A stretch of DNA of 64,000 nt from Bacillus sp. 03113 (GTDB taxonomy: Bacteria; Bacillota; Bacilli; Bacillales; Cytobacillaceae). The stretch spans positions 124,001 through 188,000 of the forward strand of contig NZ_VATK01000009.1 in the NCBI RefSeq assembly GCF_006546985.1, in the 5' to 3' direction. The notes under the pieces were generated by a model that saw only the letters and a program-made list of their open reading frames with translations, did no database searches and had not been told where the DNA came from. Positions 1-8,891 of this stretch are shown here, piece by piece; within the stretch, counting starts at the first letter, position 1; each line of letters begins with the position of its first letter. The position numbers were made by a program, and so were the translations under genes.

Positions 1-750
1 GCGATTAATGAGACTCAAAAGCAATATCTTTCAGAGAATATTAATCAAGAAATTGCTTTAAAGCAGCATGAACAATTTGTAAAAGTACTTCAGGACAATG
101 GCGTAGTGGTTCATATGCTTCCCCCTGATGAACGCTATAACGAGCAGGTTTTTACAAGAGATATTGGCTTTTGTTTAGGTGAAACCTTATTTATTGGAAA
201 TATGGAAAGTGCTATACGCAAAGGAGAAGAATCGGTACTTAAAAACTGGCTAAATCATCATAGGTTTACATATAGAGAAATTACATCAGGTCCTATTGAA
301 GGCGGGGATGTTATTATTTCCGAAAATAAAGTATGGGTTGGTTTGAGTGGAAGGACCTCTCAAGAAGCAATTGATGAATTAATAAAGACTCTTCCTTCTT
401 TTGAAGTAATTCCGTTGTCACTAAATAAAGAGATTCTTCACCTTGATTGTGTATTTAATGTGATTTCACCAAATACGGCGATTATTTATACAAATGCTTT
501 CTCCGAAGATTCTCTTACATTAATAAGAAATCATTATAACTTAATTGAGGTTGACAAAGAAGAACAATTTTCAATGGGGCCAAATATTCTGTCACTTGAA
601 CCAGGGAAAATGCTAAGTCTTCCTCAAAATGTACGAATGAATACACAACTGCGAAAAGCTGGATTTCATGTGATTGAAGTTGATTTTTCAGAAATTATTA
701 AATCCGGCGGTTCCTTTCGCTGCTGCTCATTGCCGATCTTACGAGTGTGA
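1..750 (+). CDS. DDAH/amidinotransferase-family hydrolase, 3' part
   Basis: The frame is open from the first base, so the N-terminus lies outside the window. The visible 249 residues resemble the dimethylarginine dimethylaminohydrolase-like family (B. subtilis YkgA type), cytosolic enzymes that hydrolyse guanidino groups through a covalent Cys intermediate. Supporting motifs are EGGDVI in mid-protein, HLDCVFN further on, and the C-terminal GGSFRCCSLPILR, where the conserved family motif carries the nucleophilic Cys. Internal Met codons, such as the one at base 106, are not starts because the family sequence continues upstream. A terminator hairpin follows. The substrate cannot be told from sequence; arginine-deiminase-like activity is an alternative. 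Confidence 0.75.
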   Translation, partial: AINETQKQYLSENINQEIALKQHEQFVKVLQDNGVVVHMLPPDERYNEQVFTRDIGFCLGETLFIGNMESAIRKGEESVLKNWLNHHRFTYREITSGPIEGGDVIISENKVWVGLSGRTSQEAIDELIKTLPSFEVIPLSLNKEILHLDCVFNVISPNTAIIYTNAFSEDSLTLIRNHYNLIEVDKEEQFSMGPNILSLEPGKMLSLPQNVRMNTQLRKAGFHVIEVDFSEIIKSGGSFRCCSLPILRV

Positions 751-771
751 AATTTTTGATGAAATGACTGA

Positions 772-806
772 GTGTCCTAAAAGTATATCTTTTAGGCACT
801 TTTTTG
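772..806 (+). terminator. Rho-independent terminator of the amidinohydrolase gene
   Basis: An 11-pair stem with one bulged T (arms 772-783 and 789-799) is followed by a run of T. It lies 22 bases after the stop codon. Confidence 0.8.
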
Positions 807-973
807 TGTAAAAAAAGAAGAAAATTGATCCTTTTACCAGATCAGCTTTAGTATTAATTGTTGCTCATACTGCTCACCTTTGTTTTAATTCAGCAAAAAT
901 TGTAAGATTATGTTAAGCAATCTATTAATATATTTATTTTAGAAAACAAAATACATAAAAGGGAGGAATCAAT

Positions 974-1591
974 ATGGAACCAAAGTGGCTTAGTTGGGCT
1001 AAGCAATTGCAATCAATCGCGCAAGCAGGATTGGAATACTCCAAAGATAAGTATGATATCGAACGATTTCAACAAATTAGGAATCTATCAGTTGAGATTT
1101 TGAGTGAATATACCGGGATAAGCAATGAAAAAATACAAGACTTATTCTGCAATGAAACTGGATATCAAACACCTAAAGTAGATATACGAGGAGCTATTTT
1201 TAAAGAAGATAAAATATTGTTAGTTAAAGAAAGCATTGATGGCTGCTGGTCCTTGCCTGGTGGATGGGCAGAATTTAATCTATCAATAAAAGAAAATATC
1301 GTAAAGGAAGCAAAAGAAGAGGCTGGATTAAATGTAGTTCCAAAGAGATTAATAGCTGTATTAGACAGAAATAAGCATAATGAGCCTGTAACTGCCTATG
1401 GAATTTACAAGATATTCGTACTTTGTGAGATGATAGATGGCAGATTTGAAAAAAATATAGAAACGGATGAAAGTGGTTTCTTTTCTATAGCAGATTTACC
1501 ACCACTATCTGTAGGAAGAGTGACAAAAAAACAAATTGAAATGTGTTTTGAGTCCAAATCAAATGACAACTTTTTACCTATATTTGATTAA
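974..1591 (+). CDS. Nudix hydrolase with N-terminal helical domain
   Basis: The protein has 205 residues. The first ~65 form the helical domain seen in the YjhB-like 'Nudix hydrolase N-terminal domain' family, and the rest is a Nudix fold. The Nudix box starts at LPGGWAEFNLS and ends KEAKEEAGL. The core KExxEEAG is intact, but the first Glu of the consensus G-x5-E is Leu, a variation I recall in this subfamily. These enzymes cleave nucleoside diphosphates linked to another moiety, often ADP-ribose, in the cytosol. The start is supported by GGGAGG eight bases upstream. The gene stands alone between two hairpins. Its exact substrate is unknown. Confidence 0.85.
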   Translation: MEPKWLSWAKQLQSIAQAGLEYSKDKYDIERFQQIRNLSVEILSEYTGISNEKIQDLFCNETGYQTPKVDIRGAIFKEDKILLVKESIDGCWSLPGGWAEFNLSIKENIVKEAKEEAGLNVVPKRLIAVLDRNKHNEPVTAYGIYKIFVLCEMIDGRFEKNIETDESGFFSIADLPPLSVGRVTKKQIEMCFESKSNDNFLPIFD

Positions 1592-1614
1592 ATCTAACTT
1601 CTAATAATACACAG

Positions 1615-1643
1615 AGAGCACTCTCTATGATTAGGAGTGCTCT
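1615..1643. terminator. Perfect 9-bp hairpin after the Nudix gene
   Basis: Arms 1615-1623 (AGAGCACTC) and 1635-1643 pair perfectly around an 11-nt loop. There is no T-run on either side, so this is a weak terminator or 3' stabilising hairpin. Confidence 0.45.
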
Positions 1644-1759
1644 AGTAGTCAAAGTACGTCATGATTCATTTTCTTCATTATATACAATCACAAAAAATCA
1701 ATGGTAATAATTGATTTCATTCATTTCACATTAGGGTCCCATCTAAAAATACAAACAAA

Positions 1760-2071
1760 TTAAGCAAGATACGAACAACAATAATCCACAACATCATGAA
1801 CGATCAATTGAAAGCTTTCATTACTAGGAACATAAAATACTCCGCTTCCATCCACTTCTTTCCAATCATCTCCATGCAACTTAAAAGATAGTTTCCCTGA
1901 AATTATTCTCATTTCTTCTTTACTAGTTGTAGAAAATGTATACTCGCCAGGCAGCATAATGCCGACTGTCTTTTTCGTTTGATCAGGAAAAATAATGGTT
2001 CTGCTAGTGACCTTTCCCCCAAAGTAAATATTTGCTTTTGGCAAAAGTGTAACATTCTCGTATAGATTCAT
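1760..2071 (-). CDS. ppnP: Pyrimidine/purine nucleoside phosphorylase PpnP
   Basis: This 103-residue protein is a small single-domain cupin of the PpnP (YaiE, DUF1255) family, which phosphorolyses nucleosides to base and ribose-1-phosphate. Diagnostic stretches are NIYFGGKVTSR, VGIMLPGEYTFSTTSKEEM, ISGKLSFKL and GVFYVPSNESFQL, which align along the ~94-residue E. coli protein. The open frame extends to 2140, but I chose the internal ATG at 2071 because GGAAGG lies nine bases upstream and the extra residues do not match the family. The neighbouring MFS gene runs in the same direction 130 bases upstream. Confidence 0.9.
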   Translation of the reverse strand: MNLYENVTLLPKANIYFGGKVTSRTIIFPDQTKKTVGIMLPGEYTFSTTSKEEMRIISGKLSFKLHGDDWKEVDGSGVFYVPSNESFQLIVHDVVDYCCSYLA

Positions 2072-2200
2072 ATTAGGATACCTTCCATTTTTAAAAATTC
2101 CAATCAGTAATAATGTAATCGAGCTAGGTAGACTGCTCAACGCTTAGAAGCTGATTGCTTATCTATTTATATACACATTTAAAATGGATTAGTCAAACTA

Positions 2201-3400
2201 TTATGAAGTCTTCTTTCCTGACTTAACTACATATAACATATAAAAAATAGCATATACACAGCCTATTAAAGATAAAACGGTTCCCCATTTATATACAGTC
2301 TGTCCGCCATAGGCATACATCGCCCAGCCGCCACCAAAATTGCCAATTACTCCTGCAATTCCAGCAAATACTGCTGAAAACAAAGCTTGTCCTGTTGCCC
2401 TTAATTTTGCTGGTATGATTTCAGCCATGTATCTAACGGACGCTGATAGTAAAAGAGTAAAAGTAAATGCCTGTAATATTTGCATAATCACAATAATTTC
2501 AGGAGACGGAATAGAGAAATATAAAAACCATCTTAATGAATATAGACATGATGCAGCTATCAGAATCGGCAGCGGTTTGTATCGTTCTAGTATTTTACCA
2601 AACGCTAAAAACACAAGTCCCTCCATCCCTGCTGCGGTCATCCATGATAGTCCAATGATCTGCTTAGATGCTCCCAGTGTGGAGAGGTAAATGGTTAGTA
2701 AGTTTAAATTTAGCTGATGCGGAATAGAAACAATAAGAACAAATACTAAAAACATTATAAATTTACCATTTTTGAGTAAAACATAAATGTCTTTTCGTTC
2801 AAATTTATTTCCTTTTTGTATAGGTTCAAATGTCTGATAAGAGAAAAAAAAGATTAGTGCCATAAAAAAGACATACACATAAATCAATTGAGATAGTTCG
2901 ATCATGATAAGCAGATAACCTAATCCTAAAGATGCGACCGCAAAACCAACTGATCCCCATGCTCTTAATGAACTAAAACTCACCTTATGGTAAACACTTA
3001 TTTTAACATTCATCGAATCATTCAATGGCATGATAGATGTAAAGAAAAACATAAGCAGTGCCATTAAGAAAAAGGTTGGATAAAAGCCTTTCGCCATAAA
3101 CACTCCGACACATAAAACCGTACTGCATAACGTTAACATTAGAATGGTTCGTCTAATGGAATTTATACGATCAGCTACAATCCCCCAAAAGGGCTGCGCA
3201 AAAATGGAAACCAGTGGGCCAGCCGCCAATATAAATCCTATTTCCTTTGTGTTTAAACCACGTTCATGAAAATAAAGAGGGAGATAAGATAGAATAATGC
3301 AGTAGCTTGCCCAGAAAAAGAAGTTTTGCCCCCTTATGTAAATGAGCGATTTCTCGTTTGACTTCTGCAGCTGACTTATAGAATATTGAATTTGTGACAT
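2201..3400 (-). CDS. MFS transporter, MFS_1_like (HcaT/nucleoside-permease-like) family
   Basis: This is an integral membrane protein of about 400 residues with roughly 12 hydrophobic segments and the cytoplasmic loop motif GIVADRINSIRR between helices 2 and 3. The N-terminal half (FFFWASYCIILSYLPLYFHERGLNTKEIGFILA) is typical of the MFS_1_like group that includes B. subtilis YwbF and E. coli HcaT. The open frame reaches a TTG at 3448 with no ribosome site; I prefer the ATG at 3400, although its ribosome site is also weak. The substrate is unknown. It lies upstream of ppnP, so nucleoside uptake is a possible but unproven link. Confidence 0.75.
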   Translation of the reverse strand: MSQIQYSISQLQKSNEKSLIYIRGQNFFFWASYCIILSYLPLYFHERGLNTKEIGFILAAGPLVSIFAQPFWGIVADRINSIRRTILMLTLCSTVLCVGVFMAKGFYPTFFLMALLMFFFTSIMPLNDSMNVKISVYHKVSFSSLRAWGSVGFAVASLGLGYLLIMIELSQLIYVYVFFMALIFFFSYQTFEPIQKGNKFERKDIYVLLKNGKFIMFLVFVLIVSIPHQLNLNLLTIYLSTLGASKQIIGLSWMTAAGMEGLVFLAFGKILERYKPLPILIAASCLYSLRWFLYFSIPSPEIIVIMQILQAFTFTLLLSASVRYMAEIIPAKLRATGQALFSAVFAGIAGVIGNFGGGWAMYAYGGQTVYKWGTVLSLIGCVYAIFYMLYVVKSGKKTS

Positions 3401-3522
3401 GGTTACACCGGACTTTCCATTAATTTTTCGGAATACTTCCCAACTCAAACGTTTTGCTGTTTCTTCTTGAAATGTTCATTTTGAAATTTGTTTACGATAA
3501 CAAACCCAATTCTATCTAACTT

Positions 3523-4710
3523 CTAATAATATTCCTTTAGGATTTTACCTAATGAGGCGATTCCTTCAACAATTTTTTCTTTAGGCATATTCGAATAGCT
3601 GATCCGGCAATGATTAACTTCTTCTTTAACTGGGAAGAAGGCTGCACCAGGAACGTACGCTACTTTTGCCTCTGAAAGCAACCGTTCACGCATTAACTTT
3701 GCAGCATCAATATTACTAGAGAAGGTCAGCCAAGTGAAAAGTCCTCCTTCAGGGTTTGTATAAGCTACGGTGGAAGGAAGATATTCTTGAATTGCTTGAA
3801 TCATCGTTTCTTTTTTCTCTTTATAAACCTCTCGAATGGACCCAATATGTTCATCAATGTCGTATTTTTCCATAAATTGATCAGCCAGATACATATTAAG
3901 TGTACTGTTTTGTGTATCTGCGGCCATTTTTAATAGGCATAGCTTAGAAGCTATCTCTTTTTCTGCCACTACCCAACCCAAGCGCATACCAGGACAAAGT
4001 ATTTTTGAGAAGCTTCCTAGATAGATAACTCGTCCTTCTGTATCAAAGCTCTTAATCGGTGGAATAGCTTGGCCTTCAAATCGAATCTCTCTATATGGGC
4101 TATCTTCTAAAATCATAACATCGTATTTATTAGCCAATTCAACTAAACGTTTTCGCCGCTCTAAACTCATTGTGACACCAGTTGGATTATGGAAATCAGG
4201 AACTGTGTAGATAAATTTGACTTTTGAATGAGTTTTTAATGTTTCTTCTAATGCGTCCATATCCATGCCTTCTTCATCCATTGGCACTGTCTTGTATTCA
4301 GGCTCATAAGGGTTAAAGGCAATAAGCGCTCCTAAGAAAGTAGGATTTTCTGTAACAATGACATCACCTTTATCAATAAACATTTTTGCAACTAAATCCA
4401 GACCTTGTTGAGCACCTTGAATCATGAATAAATGATCTAATTCACAAGAAATCCCTGTATTCACCATACGTTGCACAAGCTTTTCTCTCAATGGTAGAAG
4501 GCCTTCGGATGTTGCATATTGAAGGGCTTTGGACCCATTATCCTTCATAACATCCAAGAAAACTCCATTTAGTTTATCAATAGGGAATACTTCTGGAGCA
4601 GGGTACCCTCCACCAAATGAAATAATGTCAGGTTGTGCACCTAAAGCAAGCAGCTCCCTAATAGCTGACGGTTTTACTTTCTCCATTCGACTAGCATATT
4701 TAAAGTTCAC
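3523..4710 (-). CDS. PLP-dependent aminotransferase, class I/II (LysN/ARO8-like)
   Basis: The protein is a 395-residue fold-type I aminotransferase. Visible landmarks are SFGGGYPAPEVFP near the N-terminus, DFHNPTG, LEDSPYREIRF, and the Schiff-base lysine in YLGSFSKILCPGMRLGW (Lys236 from this start). The start is taken as GTG at 4710 because GGAGG lies eight bases upstream, overlapping the TTG of the longer frame, and because this places the N-terminus and catalytic Lys exactly as in the paralogue at 32853-34055. The family acts on 2-aminoadipate, aromatic or branched-chain amino acids with 2-oxoglutarate. It is divergent from an Lrp-type regulator that probably controls it. Confidence 0.9.
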   Translation of the reverse strand: MNFKYASRMEKVKPSAIRELLALGAQPDIISFGGGYPAPEVFPIDKLNGVFLDVMKDNGSKALQYATSEGLLPLREKLVQRMVNTGISCELDHLFMIQGAQQGLDLVAKMFIDKGDVIVTENPTFLGALIAFNPYEPEYKTVPMDEEGMDMDALEETLKTHSKVKFIYTVPDFHNPTGVTMSLERRKRLVELANKYDVMILEDSPYREIRFEGQAIPPIKSFDTEGRVIYLGSFSKILCPGMRLGWVVAEKEIASKLCLLKMAADTQNSTLNMYLADQFMEKYDIDEHIGSIREVYKEKKETMIQAIQEYLPSTVAYTNPEGGLFTWLTFSSNIDAAKLMRERLLSEAKVAYVPGAAFFPVKEEVNHCRISYSNMPKEKIVEGIASLGKILKEYY

Positions 4711-4876
4711 TAGTTTTACCTCCAATTAAATATTAGTAAAAAAGAATTGTTTAAGGTTTGTAATGTTAATAAATTTCACATAAAAGAGTCATTTAAATAA
4801 ATCTCTTTCACATTAGAACCAGAAACTTTTAAGTTTATTATTTGTTTGTTAATTATTTTAACATGCTGTTTGACCG

Positions 4877-4900
4877 GATTATATATTATTCGATATAATC
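4877..4900. promoter_or_regulatory. Candidate Lrp operator between the aminotransferase and lrp genes
   Basis: GATTATAT (4877-4884) and ATATAATC (4893-4900) form a perfect inverted repeat in the divergent intergenic region. AT-rich palindromes are usual targets of Lrp/AsnC proteins. Binding by the adjacent regulator is inferred. Confidence 0.45.
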
Positions 4901-5008
4901 AAATAAATTCAAAATAAAATAAAGAATAACTACTTTTATAAAAAATTAAATTCATTTCTTCCCTTAAAGTGTAACTATTTTATGAATAATTTAAATGGAG
5001 TGATGTAG

Positions 5009-5479
5009 ATGGAATCGATCGTAAGTAAAGCTCTAGATAATATTGATATTCAAATTTTAGATTTACTACAAAAACAAGCACAGTTAAGTAATATAGAGCT
5101 TGCAAAACGTGTCAATTTATCTCCACCAGCTATACACTCAAGAATAAAACGTTTAGAAAAAGAAGGCTTTATTAAAACGCAAGTGGCCATTTTAGATCAA
5201 GAGAAACTAGGTTTTGATTTATCATGCTTTATTTTTATTAGCATGAATATACATGAAGGTGAAAAACTAGCAGTATTAGAAAAGTCATTAAAATCAATGC
5301 CTGAGATACTAGAATGTCATTGTTTAACAGGTGAATATGATTATCTTTTAAAAATAGTAAGCAAAAACCGAAACGATTTGGAGACATTCACCAGAAAATT
5401 ATATAAGCTCGGCATCACAAGAATTCAAACAAGCCTAGTTCTCAGAGAAATTAAAAATTCAACCGTTTTACCTATATAG
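5009..5479 (+). CDS. Lrp/AsnC-family transcriptional regulator
   Basis: The protein has 156 residues. The N-terminal winged helix-turn-helix (about residues 8-68) contains LDNIDIQILDLLQKQAQLSNIELAKRVNLSPPAIHSRIKRLEKEGFI, and a RAM ligand-binding domain follows with ECHCLTGEYDYLLKI. Such proteins form dimers and octamers that sense amino acids. It is divergent from the aminotransferase at 3523-4710, which is its most likely target, and the palindrome at 4877-4900 lies between them. The ATG is preceded by GGAG at suitable spacing. Confidence 0.9.
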   Translation: MESIVSKALDNIDIQILDLLQKQAQLSNIELAKRVNLSPPAIHSRIKRLEKEGFIKTQVAILDQEKLGFDLSCFIFISMNIHEGEKLAVLEKSLKSMPEILECHCLTGEYDYLLKIVSKNRNDLETFTRKLYKLGITRIQTSLVLREIKNSTVLPI

Positions 5480-5545
5480 ATCAAACTATCCGTTAATATT
5501 CATTTTGGGTTTAATTGCAACGTTCTAAAATTAACAAGAATATAA

Positions 5546-5588
5546 AAACATCTGCTTACTTATTGAACTAATAAGCGAACAGATGTTT
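5546..5588. terminator. Bidirectional terminator between convergent lrp-like and rpiR-like genes
   Basis: AAACATCTG (5546-5554) pairs with CAGATGTTT (5580-5588), and the interior can also pair (ttacttatt with aataag). Short A and T tracts flank the hairpin on either side. The genes on both sides converge here. Confidence 0.6.
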
Positions 5589-5635
5589 ATTAATATTACC
5601 CTTAATCATAAATTTCGTTCCTTGATTTCTCTTTG

Positions 5636-6394
5636 TTACTCATCAAAAAGAATAAACTCCCGATATTTTCGTGCAATCACATCGAGTATCACTTCTAAAC
5701 CAATAATCGAATGGATTAATTGCTTATGTTGGTGACTCGGTAGTGGGGTTGCTTCAAAAAAGAATGAATAGTCGGCATTTTCACTCATAAAATTACTGCC
5801 GAACTTCGTAACCGTCGCAATTGGTACATTTTTCATTTTTAATGTTCGAATGGATTCTTTTATACCGGCTGTTTCACCGCTCAATGAAGTAAAAATAATT
5901 AAATCATCTTCCATTATGATTGAACTACTCATCGACAAATTTGACTCGCCTGAAATCAACATATTTGACCGATTCGCAATCAACAAATCCTTAGAAAATT
6001 CTTTCGTGAAATTATTCTGCGAAAAACCAGATGCGTATAAAAAGACCATACGTGCATCTTTTAACTTTTGCAAGAAAGGCTGGAAATTCGTTTGGTCCAC
6101 ATAACGAAATATCCAATCTAAATCCTGTTTTAATAGTTGAGTCAAATCAGAGGGCTCTAATGCGGAGATATTCATGGACTCTCGAATCACATATTTTAAT
6201 TCTGAAAATCCACGATATCCCAGCTTTTTTGCTAAGCGAAGTACCGAACTTTTTGAACTAAGCATCGCCTCGCCCAATTCCACAATATTCATACTTATGA
6301 CGTCTTGCGGTCGATTCATTATGAATTTTACCATTTCTTTTTCAGAATCAGTCAATTTGTCATAATTCATCTTTACACTTAACTCAAACTCCAT
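5636..6394 (-). CDS. MurR/RpiR-family transcriptional regulator
   Basis: The protein has 252 residues. It has an N-terminal RpiR helix-turn-helix (about 1-75, with LTDSEKEMVKFIMNRP and SSKSSVLRLAKKLGYRGFSELK) and a C-terminal SIS phosphosugar-binding domain (about 100-240, with FTSLSGETAGIKESI). Members sense phosphorylated sugars. It lies 330 bases downstream of the PTS/alpha-glucosidase operon in the same orientation, separated by a terminator, so it is probably that operon's regulator with its own promoter. The start is supported by GGAG five bases upstream of ATG. Confidence 0.88.
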   Translation of the reverse strand: MEFELSVKMNYDKLTDSEKEMVKFIMNRPQDVISMNIVELGEAMLSSKSSVLRLAKKLGYRGFSELKYVIRESMNISALEPSDLTQLLKQDLDWIFRYVDQTNFQPFLQKLKDARMVFLYASGFSQNNFTKEFSKDLLIANRSNMLISGESNLSMSSSIIMEDDLIIFTSLSGETAGIKESIRTLKMKNVPIATVTKFGSNFMSENADYSFFFEATPLPSHQHKQLIHSIIGLEVILDVIARKYREFILFDE

Positions 6395-6685
6395 ACCATC
6401 TCCACCTTGTAAATAAATTTCAGATTGGTTTTCACCTAATGTTTTCTCTAAAAAGTCAAATTTTTTATGTAATCATTTCCTACCGATTTGTTCCATTATG
6501 TATTACCCAAACTATATTCGATGTATAGAAAAGATCCAACGGAAAAAGCGTAGTAGATAAAAAACACTTGTTTTGAACAAATATTTTCAGTTAATCTTAT
6601 TTCAGTATGCGAGATTTAAAATTTTCTTATGAAAGTGATTGAGTTTTATCTTGATTTTTTTACCTTTTTAATATACAACAAAAAA

Positions 6686-6714
6686 GACTAGCAAGAGAAT
6701 ATTTCTTACTAGTC
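6686..6714 (-). terminator. Terminator of the PTS/alpha-glucosidase operon
   Basis: On the minus strand an 11-pair stem (arms 6704-6714 and 6686-6696, one mismatch) is followed by TTTTTTG. It lies ten bases after the GH13 stop codon. The rest of 6395-6685 holds no gene I can recognise. Confidence 0.85.
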
Positions 6715-6723
6715 AAGTTAGCT

Positions 6724-8403
6724 TTATTCTTCAATAAGATAGATTACTGCTTCATATGGGCCAAGCTCTAAGTTGTCTAGTTCTTTCTTTGTATCATGAT
6801 AATTCGATAATAGCAACTTCCCAGACGATTTTTTTAACTCTTCAGGTAAAGTGTAATTCACTTTGTTTTCTGCAAATGAACAAATCACCACTAATTTTTG
6901 CTTTCCAAGTACACGCATATAACCATAGACATCTGAATCAGTCGGATGAATCAGTTCATAGGTTCCATCTACCACAACCGGTAACTCTTTGCGAAGGCGA
7001 ATTAATTCTTTGTAATGGTGATAGACGGAATCTTTATCTGCTAGACAATTTTCTACATTAATCCATTCATTATCCGGACTGAAATCAATCCAAGGTGTTC
7101 CGGCAGTAAATCCGGACTTTTCGCTTCCATTCCAAGGCATCGGCGTACGCGCGTTATCACGTGATTTCAAAAAAATGGACTGTTTAATGTACGCCTCTGG
7201 AAGTCTGTGTTCCTCAAATTCTCTCTTCACTCCAAAGGTTTCAATATCCTTATATTGATCAAAAGAAGTAAAGCGAACATTGCGCATTCCTAACTCTTCC
7301 CCTTGATAAATAAAAGGCGTGCCTTTCATCATATGAAGGAGTGTTCCCAACATTTTCGCCGATTCCACTCGATAGTTCGTGTCATTTCCAAAACGGGTAA
7401 CCGCACGTGGTTGATCATGGTTGCTCCAATAAAGCGAGTTCCATCCACGACCTTCCAGCTTGCATTGCCACTCAGTCATAACATCTCGCAAATCGCTCAT
7501 CTTAAAACGAACATCTGAAAACTTTCCATATGGTCCATAATCTAAGTGCATGTGGTCAAAATGAAAGACCATATCTAATTCTTTGCGATTAGGATCCGTG
7601 TATAAAATCGCTTGATCACTATTTGTATTCGCTGTTTCTCCCACGGTCATGATATTGTATTTGCTTAATACTTCTTGATTCATTTCATGAAGAAATTCAT
7701 GAACACGGGGCCCATTAGAGGCACCAATATAATACGATTTCGTATAGACTGCACCTTTTGGAGCATCCGGCCAATCTTGACGTTTGCTAATCAAACTGAT
7801 TACATCCATTCGGAAGCCATCAATCCCGAGTTCAAACCAGAATTTCATCATGTCGTAAATCGTTTCACGAACCTTTGGATTCTCCCAGTTCAAATCAGGC
7901 TGCTCTTTCGCAAATAAATGCAGATAATATTGTCCGCGGCTTTCTACATACTCCCAAGCCGGGCCGCCAAAAGTCGATCCCCAATTCGTTGGTGCACTAC
8001 CATCTTCTTTTGGATCTTTCCAAATATAAAAATCAGAATACTCATTATCACGTGATTCACACGATTTTTTGAACCATTCATGTTGATCACTCGTATGATT
8101 TACCACCAAGTCCATAATAATCTTGATACCTAAGAGATGTGCTTCATCCAGCAGTCGTTTGAAATCATCCATAGTTCCATATTCGGGATTGATGTTAAAG
8201 TAATCTGCAATGTCATATCCATTATCCACTAACGGTGATTGATAAATAGGGTTCAACCAAATCACATCAATGCCCAAATCCGCTAAATAGGGGAGTTTTT
8301 CGATAATCCCGTTTAAATCACCCATCCCGCTTCCAGTTGTATCTTTGAAACTTTGTGGGTATATCTGATAAACGACGCTTTTTTTCCACCAATCTTTTTC
8401 CAT
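6724..8403 (-). CDS. GH13 alpha-glucosidase (oligo-1,6-glucosidase type)
   Basis: This 559-residue cytosolic enzyme has a (beta/alpha)8 GH13 catalytic barrel and a C-terminal beta domain. Landmarks are VYQIYPQSFKDTTGSGMGDL, NGYDIADY, MDLVVNHTSDQHEWF, GFRMDVISLI (nucleophile Asp), TVGETANT (acid/base Glu) and WSNHDQPR. It resembles B. subtilis MalL, although the trehalose-6-phosphate hydrolases are close relatives. Because it ends a PTS operon, it may cleave an imported alpha-glucoside or its 6-phosphate. The start at 8403 is chosen because AAGGAG lies six bases upstream; the longer frame to 8436 overlaps the IIA gene. Confidence 0.9.
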   Translation of the reverse strand: MEKDWWKKSVVYQIYPQSFKDTTGSGMGDLNGIIEKLPYLADLGIDVIWLNPIYQSPLVDNGYDIADYFNINPEYGTMDDFKRLLDEAHLLGIKIIMDLVVNHTSDQHEWFKKSCESRDNEYSDFYIWKDPKEDGSAPTNWGSTFGGPAWEYVESRGQYYLHLFAKEQPDLNWENPKVRETIYDMMKFWFELGIDGFRMDVISLISKRQDWPDAPKGAVYTKSYYIGASNGPRVHEFLHEMNQEVLSKYNIMTVGETANTNSDQAILYTDPNRKELDMVFHFDHMHLDYGPYGKFSDVRFKMSDLRDVMTEWQCKLEGRGWNSLYWSNHDQPRAVTRFGNDTNYRVESAKMLGTLLHMMKGTPFIYQGEELGMRNVRFTSFDQYKDIETFGVKREFEEHRLPEAYIKQSIFLKSRDNARTPMPWNGSEKSGFTAGTPWIDFSPDNEWINVENCLADKDSVYHHYKELIRLRKELPVVVDGTYELIHPTDSDVYGYMRVLGKQKLVVICSFAENKVNYTLPEELKKSSGKLLLSNYHDTKKELDNLELGPYEAVIYLIEE

Positions 8404-8413
8404 TAGCTTCTCC

Positions 8414-8836
8414 TTACTCATCGTCTTCATCATCATCTGACATATTCGCTACAAAATCATTCACATACACTAACTGTTCCTTTGCTTCATTTAGAGCAAA
8501 ATGGATCTTATCCGCTGTTAAATATTGATCATTAAGTTCTAATACTAAAGGCATAATAACTGGTAAATTCATTCCTGAAATCACATGAAAATGCGGACGA
8601 GAGGTATAAGGAAAAAATGCTTGATTAACTGATCCTCCTAATAAATCAGTGAAGACCAATACTTCGTCTTCTTCCTTTACATCTTTTAACAACTCTTCGA
8701 TTTCTTCCTGAATCGGTGTATTATTTAAGTATGCAGAAAGCGCATGAACATTTCCATGACCTCCTGTTATATAGTTCAAGGTATCTTTGATACCTTCTGC
8801 CATTTTATTATGACTCGCAATAATAATTTTTCGCAT
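8414..8836 (-). CDS. PTS mannose-type EIIA component
   Basis: The protein has 140 residues and the EIIA-Man fold. The phosphoryl-accepting His9 lies in MRKIIIASHNKMAEG, and VFTDLLGGSVNQAF is the conserved substrate-loop region. An acidic tail (DDDEDDE) ends the protein. It receives phosphate from HPr and passes it to the separate EIIB. It is the fourth gene of the operon, and its stop codon is ten bases from the alpha-glucosidase start. Confidence 0.93.
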   Translation of the reverse strand: MRKIIIASHNKMAEGIKDTLNYITGGHGNVHALSAYLNNTPIQEEIEELLKDVKEEDEVLVFTDLLGGSVNQAFFPYTSRPHFHVISGMNLPVIMPLVLELNDQYLTADKIHFALNEAKEQLVYVNDFVANMSDDDEDDE

Positions 8837-8891
8837 ACGGTTCGTTTCCTTTCTTTAAATGAAGCTAGGCGATTTGCCCAGCTCCTCATCT

